Assembly (NCBI GenBank): GCA_001510575.1
Contig: LNGK01000008.1
Coordinates: 4,660,981 to 4,724,980, forward strand
From: Knoxdaviesia capensis
Taxonomy: Eukaryota; Ascomycota; Sordariomycetes; Microascales; Gondwanamycetaceae
Reading direction: 5' to 3'
Length of the DNA: 64,000 bases
Both the position numbers and the translations under genes were made by a program. How positions within the stretch are numbered: the first letter of the stretch is position 1; each line of letters begins with the position of its first letter. Of this stretch, positions 33,854-44,467 are shown one piece after another. The notes under the pieces were generated by a model. The model was not told the origin of the DNA and did not search any database. It saw only the letters and a program-made list of their open reading frames with translations.

Positions 33854-34349
33854 TCTTCCTTTCAGTAATTCTCCTTGTTCCGGAAATGACCGGAATCTGT
33901 GCAGGGTAGGAAAGACAAAGCGCTTCTGCGCTCATGTGTGTTTAGAACTTAGAACTCATCTCCTCGTTTATACATCATTCTTTAGAGTTGAAATAGAACA
34001 TTTCCATGCGCATTAGAAGAGACGTAAGTCACAGGTAAACCCCATCAAGAAATTCTGCTTTCCATAGCCAGGAAGAAGATCGTAGTCGCCCGTATTATTG
34101 GTACCTGCACCAAGCTGTTACTCCATCTATCACTATCACAATGTGTACTCCCGAGTACGAGTCCACGTGTAAGTTAGGTTAACAGTGGATATGGGTTGAT
34201 TGAAAATTTTCTTGTTTTGTCCAGTTGCGCTAACGTCCACCTGGTGCCGGACTTTCGGAGATATGCACACGGAGCCGGACTCCGCAATCGCGGGAAATGT
34301 GGGTCTAGTAGCCCTGGCCCTGGCTCTGGCAAAACCTCACTGTACCGCG
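33854..34349. other. Intergenic between the GH55 fragment and the Hce2 gene
   Basis: About 500 AT-rich bases with no coding bias. If the GH55 fragment was once longer, its missing 5' part would have been here, but nothing of that family can be read in any minus-strand frame. Confidence 0.5.
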
Positions 34350-35129
34350 TTAACAGTCGATCACCGGAATGCCCACAGCGGAAGGATGCACCAACCGCCA
34401 CTTCACAGGCACATCCCCACCCCCTTCATGGGACGATCCCTGGCATAGCGTCTCTCCGCGGGCCTGCACCACCTCGTCAAGGCGAATCTGCGCAACCGCG
34501 CTCTTGACAGTCTCCTCAATATCCGCAGATCCCACGAGCACGCCATACTGGTAGTTTCTAGCATGTGCAGACGACACGCCAGCCACCAGAGCACACTCGC
34601 CAGCAACTGCCAGCGGCGTCCACGGGCGCGCCTCAATCGCCCCGCAGGGCAGAACGAAGAAGCCGCGCTGCATCTTGGCCCACATCGAAATGGCCAGGCA
34701 GTCCGAGACGACGGCGTTGCCATCCGCCTTGTAGCCATGTAAGGGCGTGGCAGCCCGCTCGGTACCAGAATCCACGGCGCTAGTGGTGGCGTCGCCATCG
34801 GTGTCGTCCTTGAAGGTGGTCAGGGTGCATGTGTCGTAGTAGCCGCGATTGGCCACCCACTTGGCCCAGTCTTTCTGGGATTTCGGTCGGGTCGTTTCGA
34901 CTTCGTAGAAGCCAGCTGCGTGGAGCAGCACGGGATGAGCAGGGCCCTTCTTCGAGACGGGGGCGCCGGTACGCCAGCACGTGGCCACGGGGTACGCGAT
35001 CGGGCGGCCTTCGCAGGTGCATTCGTAAGGGTTGTCGTTGATAGCAACCAGTGTTTCGTTGTGGAGGGAGGGGACACTGGCTGCGCTGGAAAGGCCAGCC
35101 ATCAGCGAGGTGATTGTCGAAAGTTTCAT
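34350..35129 (-). CDS. Secreted Hce2-domain protein (Ecp2-like effector family)
   Basis: A single exon of 259 residues with a stop at 34350. The first 17-18 residues (MKLSTITSLMAGLSSAAS) form a likely signal peptide. Nine cysteines follow at 37, 39, 51, 101, 144, 162, 179, 229 and 259, with one possible N-glycosylation site (NET, 24). The second half fits the Hce2 domain, named for homologues of Cladosporium fulvum Ecp2: DTCTLTTF, a gap, SDCLAISMW, RGFFVLPCG, W-TPLAVAGECALV, then YGVLVGSADIEETVKSAV. Known of the family: small secreted cysteine-rich proteins, either alone or fused to killer-toxin-like GH18 chitinases; Ecp2 is a virulence factor of a plant pathogen, but homologues are widespread in saprotrophs and may act against other microbes. 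Here the gene is free-standing and intact beside relics of that chitinase class. Role in this organism is unknown. Confidence 0.72.
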   Translation of the reverse strand: MKLSTITSLMAGLSSAASVPSLHNETLVAINDNPYECTCEGRPIAYPVATCWRTGAPVSKKGPAHPVLLHAAGFYEVETTRPKSQKDWAKWVANRGYYDTCTLTTFKDDTDGDATTSAVDSGTERAATPLHGYKADGNAVVSDCLAISMWAKMQRGFFVLPCGAIEARPWTPLAVAGECALVAGVSSAHARNYQYGVLVGSADIEETVKSAVAQIRLDEVVQARGETLCQGSSHEGGGDVPVKWRLVHPSAVGIPVIDC

Positions 35130-35611
35130 GGTGAGAGAATCGAAGCTGTCTTTGATAAGAGTTTTTTGTGTAAGTGAATTCTAGGGTCGAGCAGGAAAAA
35201 GAAGAAAACAGGAAGAACTTCAGCTTTGTCCTGAGAAGACTCGACAACAGAAATATAATAAACGTGGCCTGAGGTTCAGGAGTCACGCACCAGAACCAAA
35301 ATCATAAATAGATCTATGAAAATGATGGAGAGAAAAAGGAAACAAATAAATAAAAAGGCTGACTCAATACGTTGAGTGAGTGACTGTAGAGGTATGTTAT
35401 GAGGATCGATATGTCCTCCTGAAGACAAGACAAAATGAAAATAAAAACACCAAAAAAAACACCACCAGATAAAGGAAACAAGAAAATCATATACTGCCAT
35501 GACCCCCCATGTGAAAGATAAACAAAAAGCCCAGCTCCTAAAAGCATCTATAATCATACAGTCGTTCATACAAGAGAAGAAATTAAAGTGGCATGCAGTC
35601 AGTTCAACCCT
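35130..35611. other. Intergenic between mip1 and the Hce2 gene
   Basis: About 480 bases, A-rich on the plus strand. It contains the Hce2 gene promoter and leader on the left and the mip1 3' flank on the right. Nothing else is seen. Confidence 0.55.
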
Positions 35612-38600
35612 CTACCGATACGGCATCGCACCGGCCTTCCGCAGCGCACCCTTCTCCCATCCAACGCGGCCCTTCGCATACGCCGCCGGCTCCGCCGGAG
35701 GCCCACGGAGTTTCGAAGACAGCGCCTCGCGCATCGTCACCGGCTCGTCCATCACCCGGAGGTGCGGGCTGCAGTGATACGGCAGCACACTACTGCGGCG
35801 CACAGCCGTGGCGACCGACTTGCGCGGTCCGGCAGCAATGGCTTTGGCCTTCTCCGTGGCTGCCTTCACCTGCTCCTTGAGAATTTCGCGGAGCTCGCCG
35901 TCGTCTGCCGTAATTTGCGCGCGAATATACGCCAGATCGGGTTTGTCCGGACCGGCGGAGGAAGTTTTGTTCTGCGCCGCTTCCCGCATGGCCTGCATTA
36001 CCGGAACGCGCGGGGTATACTCCACCCGCTCTGGATTGGGTTCCCGGCCGGGTGTCGGCAAAGCGGCCTCATCCAGCATCACTTCGGAGCCCTTGGCCAA
36101 CAGCCCCGCCATATCAATGCTCTCGCCCGGCGGCAGTGCCGTCGGGTGGCTTGGCGTGACGCAGTCCATATCGACCTCCTTGCGGAGCACATGATCAATA
36201 TCAACCGCCGAGAAGAACGCCACCGATTGCGGCAGGTCGGTGATGCCAACCTGCTCGGCAAACATGGCGCGCGTCCATAGGTTCGCAACCTGCAGTGCCA
36301 TAGCCGCGCGGTACCGGTCCTCGTCACGCACTAGGTACCGAATCTCGTCGTGCACCGTAATCGCCAGTCGCGCGTCAATGTTGTAGCGCCGCGCCAGGTA
36401 GTCCATCGCCACCAGCAGTAGGTGCAGGTAGTCGACGCCTGACGACTGGATCGCCCAGTTGATCCGCGATGTCAAGTACCCGCCTTTGCTCACATACCGC
36501 CCCATAAGAGCCTCTGTGATCCCCGCCCCCAGCACTGGCGTGCGTGGCCGCTCCTGCTCGGCAAACTCTTCCAGTTGGTTGAACACGAACGACTCGCTGC
36601 CGCCGCGCCAGAACGCCCGTGGGTTCAGCGCCTTGCGTGATGTGCGCCGTCCCTTGGTGTGTGTATACAGCCGTGCCGCTGTGCGCTGAGTCTCAGCTTC
36701 GCTCAGCGACGGATTGAATTGCCGGAGCAACGTCGCTGCAAAGCGGATACCAGCTCCGTAGATACGCCCGTAGTTGAACACCTTGGCATCATTGCGCGTG
36801 ATGCCCAGAATGTCTGCTGTTCGCGAGTGCAGATCCGTGCAGGCAGCTTTGCTGCCCTCGAGGGTCATGAAGCCAATGGCCGTGCCGCCGTGGAGACCGA
36901 AAGTGGCGTCACCGCACAGACTGGCGATCCACAGTTCTTCCGAGTCAACATCAGCCCCGACGAAGCTATATCCCGGTGGCGCACGAACCATAGCCTTCAG
37001 TTCAGAGCCAACGCGGTTTTTCTTTGCATTACTAGCGGTAAGCCATGTGTTCTCTACAGCTCGCCTCGTAATGGTACCCATGGGGATGATCTGGGGGAGG
37101 ATGAAGCCGATATCCCCAGATTCAGATGGCGAGGAGGCGTCAGTAGGTTTTTGAAGGCGCTTCTTCATATCCGCAACGTCACTTCCGTAGACGACCATCT
37201 GAGACATGATCCGGTCGCGAGCACTGATCCAGTACGAGCACGAAGCATTCATTTCCAGCGCGGCCTTGGCATGCTCATACTCCGACGACAGGGTGCCTTT
37301 TTCAAAATACGCCAAGTATCCCTTCGCCATTGGGTTCGTGCATCGTGATGTGGGACCGTCCTTGTGTGGGAGTTTGAAGTAGGTCGCTCCCCGGTCTGCA
37401 CGTAACGCGTCGATCTTTTCGTCGGAGAAGTCGCACTGTACAAGTTGCTTGCTCGAATACTTTGCCGCATCGGCCGGCGGCACACGGAACGTCCAGCCGT
37501 ACTTGTCCGACCACACCAATGGGTATCCGTCCCAGGAGAGTCGCAGGAGCAGAGGGGCAATCCGCGTGCGCACAGTGAGCGCAATCGGGGCGTCGTTTTT
37601 TGCGAATAGATCCTTGTACCACCGTGGCATTCCCGGCTTCTTCTGTCGGGCAGCAGGTCGTGGAGGGTCGTTCTTCTTCTTCCCCTTGACCATCTTGATT
37701 TCCTGGCCTGACCAATCTAGCTGCCGTAACCAGGGGTCGTTGCTGTACACGGACTCATCATCTTTGATTTCGAGGGCCTTCTCAGCGAGAGATATTAACC
37801 GCTCTCGGACGGCGTCGGACAATTCGTGGTAAGTTTTGTCGGCGTTTTCGAGGTAGGCCTCCCACGACTTGTTAACGGGGAGGATAACGGACGAAAGGTG
37901 GCGGAGAGCAGCAAAGCTGATGGGATGTGGGCAGACATTGATGAAGTTGGGGAACACAATCTGGAAGACCCGATGGGTGACCGATACATCAGCTGCGCAG
38001 TAGTCCATCAGCTCCTCGAGCTTGGCCAGAATTCCTGGCCGGTCCATGGTTCCGAAGTCATCACGGACAGTCTTGTCCATAGAGACATTGAGGTGAAACT
38101 TAGCGACATCCCTCAGGGAATTGACCGAGCTGCGCTCAACCCACAGCTCCTCCTCCTCTTGCACGGCGCCGTTTCCAATCAACTGGGCCAGTGCCACGTC
38201 CTCAGTCTCGTTGGCCATGCGTTCGCGCAACTCCCGGTTCTTCCTGTGCTTCATCCACGTCGGCCTTTGCTGGGAGCACATGCCATTCACAGCTACGTGG
38301 AGCGACATAGTATCGATGAAAGAGTTCCGTGTCTGCTTGACATCGTATTCCTCCAGCACCCGTGCGCGATCGTAACCAACGTTGTGTCCGACGATGATAC
38401 GGTCACGCGAGGGGTCGCCAAGGGATATTAGGTGCTTAGATTCTTCGGTTTCGCCCAGAAGCCAGGGCGAAAGCCAACCGTACCAGGCTGTCGGACTGGC
38501 AGCGCAAGCCATGACGGCATAGGGACCCTCTTTCCACATGACCTCAGTATCAAAACATAGCGCGGTCTCGTCGGGGGCGTCAACGGCTTCTGAGGTGCCA

Positions 38601-39190
38601 TCTTGGTTATATTTTGTCCATCCCGATCGATGGACCCACTTCCGCGGTCGTGGTGGAAGACTCGCGATGGCAAACTGTTTTGCGTGGCCGAGGAATGGTT
38701 CGGCGCAGTCGACACCGAGCTTATGGAAGTGCTCGTCCAAGGTTTGGCCGAGGAGTTTGGGGAGGTCGAAGGAGATAGGGCCGGATGTGTCGGTGTTTTT
38801 TCCAAGGAGATTATGGCGGCGTAGATGGTCCTTGGAAAGATCCGCAAGTTCGGGTGACGTTGTGGATGTTCGGGAGTTGAATAGTTGTTTGTGGAGGTGG
38901 GAACTGAGCTGCTGGACCCCAATTTCATTGAAGCGGGAGCCTGGGACAGGAAAGGTCAGTTATGAGAACTGTTCAGATTTGAAACAAGGTAAGCAGAGTC
39001 GCCACAAACCTGGGATAGCGGAAGCTGTATGTTGTGGTGCGGCCTTGGTTGGCATTTGCTTATCGTCAATAGCCACAGTGGACTGCCGGCGCACAGCGGC
39101 CCGGCATTGCGCCGGATGCCATACAAGCGTGATAAGCCGGGTCTGGCCAAGTCCAGGCCGGGAAATGCGGCCGGATACAGAGCTGATCAT
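35612..39190 (-). CDS. mip1: Mitochondrial DNA polymerase gamma, catalytic subunit
   Basis: Family A DNA polymerase that replicates and repairs mitochondrial DNA. Two exons (39190-39010 and 38940-35612, intron GTTTGT...CCCAG of 69 nt) give 1169 residues. The chosen start, MISSVSGRISRPGLGQTR, opens a basic, hydroxylated and acid-free presequence that fits mitochondrial import; an ATG 34 codons earlier in the same frame is possible but less suitable. The 3'-5' exonuclease motifs are CFDTEVMW (Exo I, about 170), VGHNVGYDRARV (Exo II) and YCAADVSVTHRVF (Exo III). Polymerase motif A is ADVDSEELWIASL (about 725), motif B is DAKVFNYGRIYGAG (about 780) and motif C is ITVHDEIRYL (about 924), with both catalytic aspartates present. 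A basic, alanine-rich C-terminal extension follows, as in other fungal Mip1 proteins. No breaks are seen. Confidence 0.95.
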
Positions 39191-40123
39191 CGGAGATGGG
39201 GATAAAAAGGAGCGACAGGAAATGTGGGATGATGATATTCGTTTGCGACCGCCTACATCGCTCTCGATTCTGAGACGACACAAGCCAAGCAATTAGTCCG
39301 AATCATTGATGCAAATGTGCTGATTGACACCGGGTTAGATGTCCTGAAGATAACCGAACATACGGCAACAAAACTGATATAGTGGGTGCGGATATTTGGC
39401 AAACAATCGGGTGAACGAAATCACGCTTGGTGTGAATTACGGAGACGGAACACTGGCGTTAAAATTCACGGTGATGTGACTTCAAAAGACATGGAAGTGC
39501 GATGGGCCAAAGAAAAAAAAAAAAAAAAAAGGCTTAAATTATTGTCAGGGGGTATTTTTTTTTATGTCAGCGTTTGTACCAGCGCGCTTTGGCGCGTCGA
39601 GGGGCGAATTGATCCGTGCCCTTAGGGTTAGGGTTGGTCTGATATTTCGTCAGGCGACGACGCATAAGTCTAGCAACAGATGAGATATCACAGGAATCAC
39701 GGCAAAGTCAACACAGAATGTCAGCACAACATGTTTCCGCGTCAGGTTGTTGAGCGAATGTCAAAAGAAGGTTCGCCGCTTCTCATACATTCTTCTGCTG
39801 TGGACTTCTGCACCTTATATCTCATCCACAGCGGCAAAGACTCAGAAGCAACCAGTGGTCATCCCAAAGGTTAAATAGAAGAAGCCTCAGGTCAGAAATC
39901 TAGTGATAGGTTTCAACTTTCTGGCCGCTATCTGAGAGGGCTAACAAATAAGTATCGCGGGTTATCATGTGCTTCTCTTCCTCGGGCTTTTTTTTTCTCC
40001 TTCTTCTTTAGAGTTCATAGTGTAGTATGATATTATTTTTCTTCTTTTCTTCTCTCTTTTCCTTAAGTTTTTATTTTATATAGTATATCCTCTATCCCCA
40101 ATATTACAGCCGATGTTTGCTTA
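39191..40123. other. Intergenic upstream of mip1
   Basis: It contains the mip1 promoter. There is a 17-18 base A run near 39514-39531, a telomere-like repeat at 39622-39635 and a T-rich, AT-rich stretch at 39980-40120. No gene seen. Confidence 0.55.
39622..39635 (+). repeat. Short telomere-like repeat (two TTAGGG units)
   Basis: TTAGGGTTAGGGTT on the plus strand, about 430 bases upstream of the mip1 start. It is the third such dimer in this window and the only one in this orientation. Confidence 0.5.
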
Positions 40124-41180
40124 CTATCTATATATGCCCTTAATAAAATCCCTTAGAGATTCTAAGGAGTTGCAGGAATTGCTCACCCTGGATCCAGGCA
40201 TGGCACCGGCCTGGAACACGGCCCCAGTCGCCAGGAGCCGTCCCGTACAAGGGTAGGCCGCGGCAATGACGTCGATGTCGTTAGTAGGGGCAGTGGCCGT
40301 CGTTGCCGCCGCCGCCATCGAAGCCATCGTCTGGAGTCCGCCGCAACGCGGCCAGCCAGTTCTCACTCCCACACTCAATCTCGTCCTCTTGAATCAAGCC
40401 ATTCTCCTCCAAGATATGGCTTCGAGCGGCCGCTTTACTGGCCCCTGGTGTTCTCTGGCTCAGCGCGGGTGCAGAGGCATTCAGTAAACTGGATCGACAC
40501 TGTGGCCATACTAGGCTCATTATCGGGCGTGATGCCTAGATACTCTAGCGCAAAGTACCCCTCGGATTACCACTTATGAAGTTGGTGGTTCAGGGGCAGC
40601 ATGTTCCAACTGTTGTCAGAACAGGCTACCTTGCTCACGATGAGATCGTGGTGGTCCTCGTTCTCGCCCGTGAATGCCTTGAAGACCTCGGTGTAGCCAT
40701 AAAGCCTGCGAAGGTTCTTCATAATCTTATTCGCCGCGAACGGCACAATGTGGCAGACAGCTGGGTCTTGCGCGCCCAGCAGAAGGCAACGAGCCCCGTC
40801 TCTCGCCAGGCAGTTTGCAACCTCCGCCTCGCTGCGCCGTGCCGCGTTCGTCGAAACAGAATCCTAGACAACATCGCCTGGTTGGCATGCTCTGTAAAAC
40901 GTGTAGCGGCAAACTCATGATAGTGCCCAGATCAAACTTAGATACGCCGTAGTTCTCATCAAACGAGAGCTGGGCCGTTTCCTCGATCTAGTCAGCAATG
41001 CGAAGGCGTTCGTCTGCTATGTCGGCGGGAAAAAGGTCGTGGATGGGTGCCATCTCCGGCCGCATGGCCAAGACACACTCTCGCTGTTCGATATCTTGGC
41101 TGCTTTTCGACTCGTCAACAAAAAGTCGTCCAAGGGCTCCATGGAGCAATTCTTTCGTTGCATCTATTACGGCGGAAATA
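40124..41180 (-). pseudogene. Decayed fungal HNH_2-type (HNH endonuclease signature) gene
   Basis: On the minus strand the stretch around 40790-40500 reads as the core of the HNH_2 domain found in many fungal proteins of unknown role: CLLLGAQDPAVCHIVPFA, then LRRLYGYTEVFKAFTG, CSDNSWNMLPLNHQLHKW and EGYFALEYLGI. The metal-binding style histidine in CHIVPFA is kept. In-frame stops interrupt it: TAG at 40990-40988 in the N-terminal part, another TAG near 40870, and TAA at 40569-40567 directly after LHKW, where the family usually has a second tryptophan. Further 3', coding-like pieces continue in other frames (ILEENGLIQEDEIECG near 40420; PCTGRLLATGAVFQAG near 40230), so frameshifts are present as well. 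N-terminal coding-like sequence runs up to about 41180. It is not a functional gene. Biological role of the intact family is not established to my knowledge. Confidence 0.72.
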
Positions 41181-41818
41181 AATAGAAGAAAATGGGGTGG
41201 AAGAGAGATAGGTGAAACAAGAAAAAAAAAGGAAACAAGGAAACAAAAGAAAACAAAGCAGCAAAAAAAAGAGTGAACAACTCGATGTGATGTTCATTCA
41301 CCGAGATTGGAGATTAGCGGCTATTTGCTTTGAGCAAATAAGGGTTATAGGAAAGAAGGTTATCAGCCACACTCAGCCACAGCTAAACATATGACCCACC
41401 TAAGGTTTACTCCAGCTAAGTTAAGGGAATTTTTTTTCGCTCCTCTTATGGCTTACGTGATCTCTTAAGCCGAGGAGAATACTTCCTCAACATAGTGTAT
41501 TTAACCTAGCATTTTGTATAGTACATTTAGCCCATTACTGTATTTAATCCGGTGCACTGTGTATCCTATATTTTTTTTTTTCGATTCCAGTGGCTAAACT
41601 TCGCGCGATGGCTGCGCGACTGGGGTGTTTGTTGTGAGCATTTCCTGCAAATTCCATTGAATCCCCTTTTGATATCCCCGCGCTTAAAACCTTACCCACC
41701 CTCGAGACCACTGTGCCAAGTGAGATCAAGGCCTTCTCTACCCAGAATTGAGACTTTAGGCAAACCGACTGTCTCCGGAGTCTGCATTCTCATGTGAACT
41801 TGCCGTTCTCTAACTACA
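41181..41818. other. Intergenic, AT-rich, upstream of the RING gene
   Basis: About 640 AT-rich bases with A runs (41220-41275) and a T run (41571-41581). A possible first exon of the RING gene starts with ATG at 41609, with a GTGAGC donor near 41635 and an acceptor at 41818 that would keep frame; this is unproven. Confidence 0.4.
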
Positions 41819-43610
41819 GACAGACGCCCTCATTGTCTCCAACCACAGCGGCTTTTGTTGACACGGCAAACGACCAACAACTTTCGGCGGATCCGACATC
41901 TCTCGAACCCTCTAATGCAGCTTCAGTAATATCCCCCGGCACCAACTCCATGCCACAGATGCCTGATGGTAGTGGCGATGGTCGGTCTTGGTCACAAGAC
42001 ATCTCTCCCGCCTTTACGCATCCTCCCCGCGGCCCGGTGAATGCCCGGCATTCGCAGTCGTCGTTTTCTGCCGATCCGAATTCTCAAACACGGACGGATT
42101 CTCATCAGTCCTTCTTCTCGTCGAGGCCTGGCTCATTTTCTGTTTCAGGCACCCAACCCTTGAACGATGTTGATAGCTCGTTTGTTGCCTCCTTAACCAC
42201 CGACGACTTTTCTTCTCCTCAACTCAACAGCAACACCAACTCGCTGCGCGGCTCGTCTCCGATTTCTCCCCCGTCTCGGGCGTCTGCTTCTTGTCCGTTT
42301 AGCTACTCGAATCCGGCCGTGGCGTCTACTGATGCTGCGGTGGCATCGGGCAGTCGATCTGAGACTTTCGCAAACCCACGCACGAATTTCTCCTGGAATT
42401 CTCCGAATTCCCGCTCAACGACTACTACTCGCACTTCTACCACAACTACAACCCGCACTGTGACTACAGCGAGATCTTCAACTACTTCTACAACAACCCG
42501 GACACTGCCTGCGCTGGCCTTGCCGCTTCCCTCTCTCGCCACTCCGTTCCAAACATCTTCTACACGAACAACCTTCCCGGTAACAACAACCGCCATCCCT
42601 ACAACTCCGACAAGTGCCTCCCGACCGACTCTCGCTACACCACTAAGACCGCCGACATTGCAATCCCCGCTGTCGGTACCGACAACAGCGTCCAGTTCAC
42701 ATACCGAGCCACAGTCACCACAACCGGTGGCACAATTCCTGGCCGAGCTGCAGTCTCCGAGTCTCTACGCTTCCCTCACGCGACCGGCGGCCAGTCTCAC
42801 GCTTGAGTGTCCTGCTACAAACATGCCTCCTGCACGAAGAAGATCCGCTGGCTCGACAGCCGCTGCCTCAGCCTCAGCCTCAACCTCCACCGCCGCCGCC
42901 CCTACAGCCGCTCCAGTAACAGCGGCCTCGGTGTCGCGGAAACGGCGGCGGGAAGCACCACCTGCTGATGTCGCCCGGCAAAGACCAGCTGGCCCACGCG
43001 ATGACGACTTCAGTTTCGACGACAACATCGACTCGGACGCGCTTGTTGCGGCTGCTGACTCGGCTGAGACAACCAGAACAGTTGATCTACGAGATGCTAC
43101 GAAGGTGCCTGACCTGGAAGAAAGCATGCCCAAGAAGCAAAAGACCAAGGCCAATATGATCCGGCTTGCTGCCTTTCAGTGTGTCATCTGCATGGATGAT
43201 GCCAGAAGTTTGTCTGTCACTCATTGTGGTATGTTGAGATGTGCCTAGATGCATGCCCTGGAGCATTGGTGCAGCAGGCTTCTCCTGGGCAGCCTGAAAT
43301 CATTTTTAATACTAACTATCCTCCACCTAACACTTCAGGTCACCTCTTTTGCAACGAATGTTTAACTGTGGCACTATCCACTTCGGCCCAGAAGAACAAG
43401 TGTCCGATATGCCGCCAGAAAGTCGAATCCAAGCCGAAACACTCTTACACCTCCAAAACGAAGGGATACTACAACCTCGAGCTTAAGCTTTCTGTTGCTC
43501 CACGGCCCCAACTTGGAACCGCCAGTGCATCGTCATCTGCCCAATCGTCACAACGACTGCCTCAGAGCGGCGCGCAGTCCGGACAATCGTCACAGGCATC
43601 AACGTCATAA
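41819..43610 (+). CDS. RING-finger E3 ligase, Slx8-like
   Basis: Probable SUMO-targeted ubiquitin ligase of the Slx8/Rfp type, acting in the nucleus on sumoylated proteins. Two exons are clear (up to 43228, and 43339-43610; donor GTATGT, acceptor TTCAG), with the split inside the C3HC4 RING. Its ligands are CVICMDD, THC-GHLFCNEC and CPICRQ. After the RING comes KTKGYYNLELKLSV, a tail typical of fungal Slx8-like proteins. The first in-frame ATG is at 41950 (516 residues), but coding-like sequence continues upstream to an acceptor site at 41818, so the true start may lie in an earlier exon. The N-terminal 300 or more residues are Ser/Thr/Pro-rich and disordered, with a threonine-rich block at 42415-42500. 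Upstream of the RING lies a basic patch (SRKRRRE) that could serve as nuclear localisation signal. From 42363 to 42803 another frame is also open (see findings). RING identity is certain; the Slx8 assignment is likely but not proven. Confidence 0.8.
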
Positions 43611-43750
43611 CACTTCTTCTCCTAAGCCTCTGGCATTTGTATATTCTTCTTTTTCTCTCCCGAAACCCCACGAAGGCACGCACATTTTCTTTCACGTTCT
43701 CTCTTAACTGTCCATAACTTCCTTCTACGATCTTCACGAACTCCGTAAGG

Positions 43751-43754
43751 ACAC

Positions 43755-43793
<39 letters not shown>
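43751..43793. repeat. (CA)n microsatellite
   Basis: About 21 CA dinucleotides with one interruption (ACGC near 43758), lying in the 3' flank of the RING gene. Length is likely to vary between strains. Confidence 0.95.
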
Positions 43794-43794
<1 letters not shown>

Positions 43795-44089
43795 CTCGGT
43801 CAACCTGGAATACATGCATGGATGGGGCGCTCAGTGTTTACTGCTTTTCTTCTTAACGTTTCTTGCTACTGGTTTTGCGTTGTATTTCATTTTATTTTCG
43901 GAGGGGGGTGGGGAACGGGGACTAAGACATAGGGAGTTTTGAGTTTTCTTTTCTGCTTCAGGCATTCTTTTTTCATTCCTTTCTTCCAACTCTTCTCTCT
44001 GTATATTTGGGAATCCTACAGCGTCGGCGGTGTTGTTGCTTTGAATACCAGGGGACACTCTTCTTCAATTTTGTGCTTTTAGGCCTTCT

Positions 44090-44112
44090 GTTTGTTTGTT
44101 TGTTTGTTTGTT
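44090..44112. repeat. (TTTG)n microsatellite
   Basis: Five to six tandem GTTT units in the convergent intergenic region. Confidence 0.85.
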
Positions 44113-44467
44113 GGTGTTCGATACAGCGTCGGCGGACAATGTCAATAAACCTAAACTGTTCAATGTTTATCTCAAAAGCGAAAGACTTGCTTGGTGGGCA
44201 AGGCGTAGTGGTGGACGTGCGTGGTGTGCTCAACTGGGGAGACCGGGATTTACAACAACTACTGTGAAGAAGAAAACGAAGTTCCGAAGAGGAAAAAAAA
44301 AGAAAAAGGACCACATGCCAGTATTGTGATAAACGCCAACCTGCGAGAAACGAAGAAGAAGAAAACAACACAAAGAGAAAACAACTCAATGACAGGGTTC
44401 CCGTTTGACTTTATTCCCTCCACTACCCGACTTTTTATTCCTTCATCCTATCCAGAGGCGCGATTCC

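Larger units (their letters stand above)
43611..44467. other. Convergent intergenic region between the RING gene and nup192
   Basis: This is 3' flank of both genes. It carries a CA microsatellite at 43751-43793 and a short TTTG microsatellite at 44090-44112. No gene seen. Confidence 0.65.

Noticed and set aside
39514..39531. A-run as the poly(A) tail of a retrotransposon
   Set aside because: No reverse transcriptase remnant or target-site duplication around it; similar A and T runs occur near 5530 and 6095.
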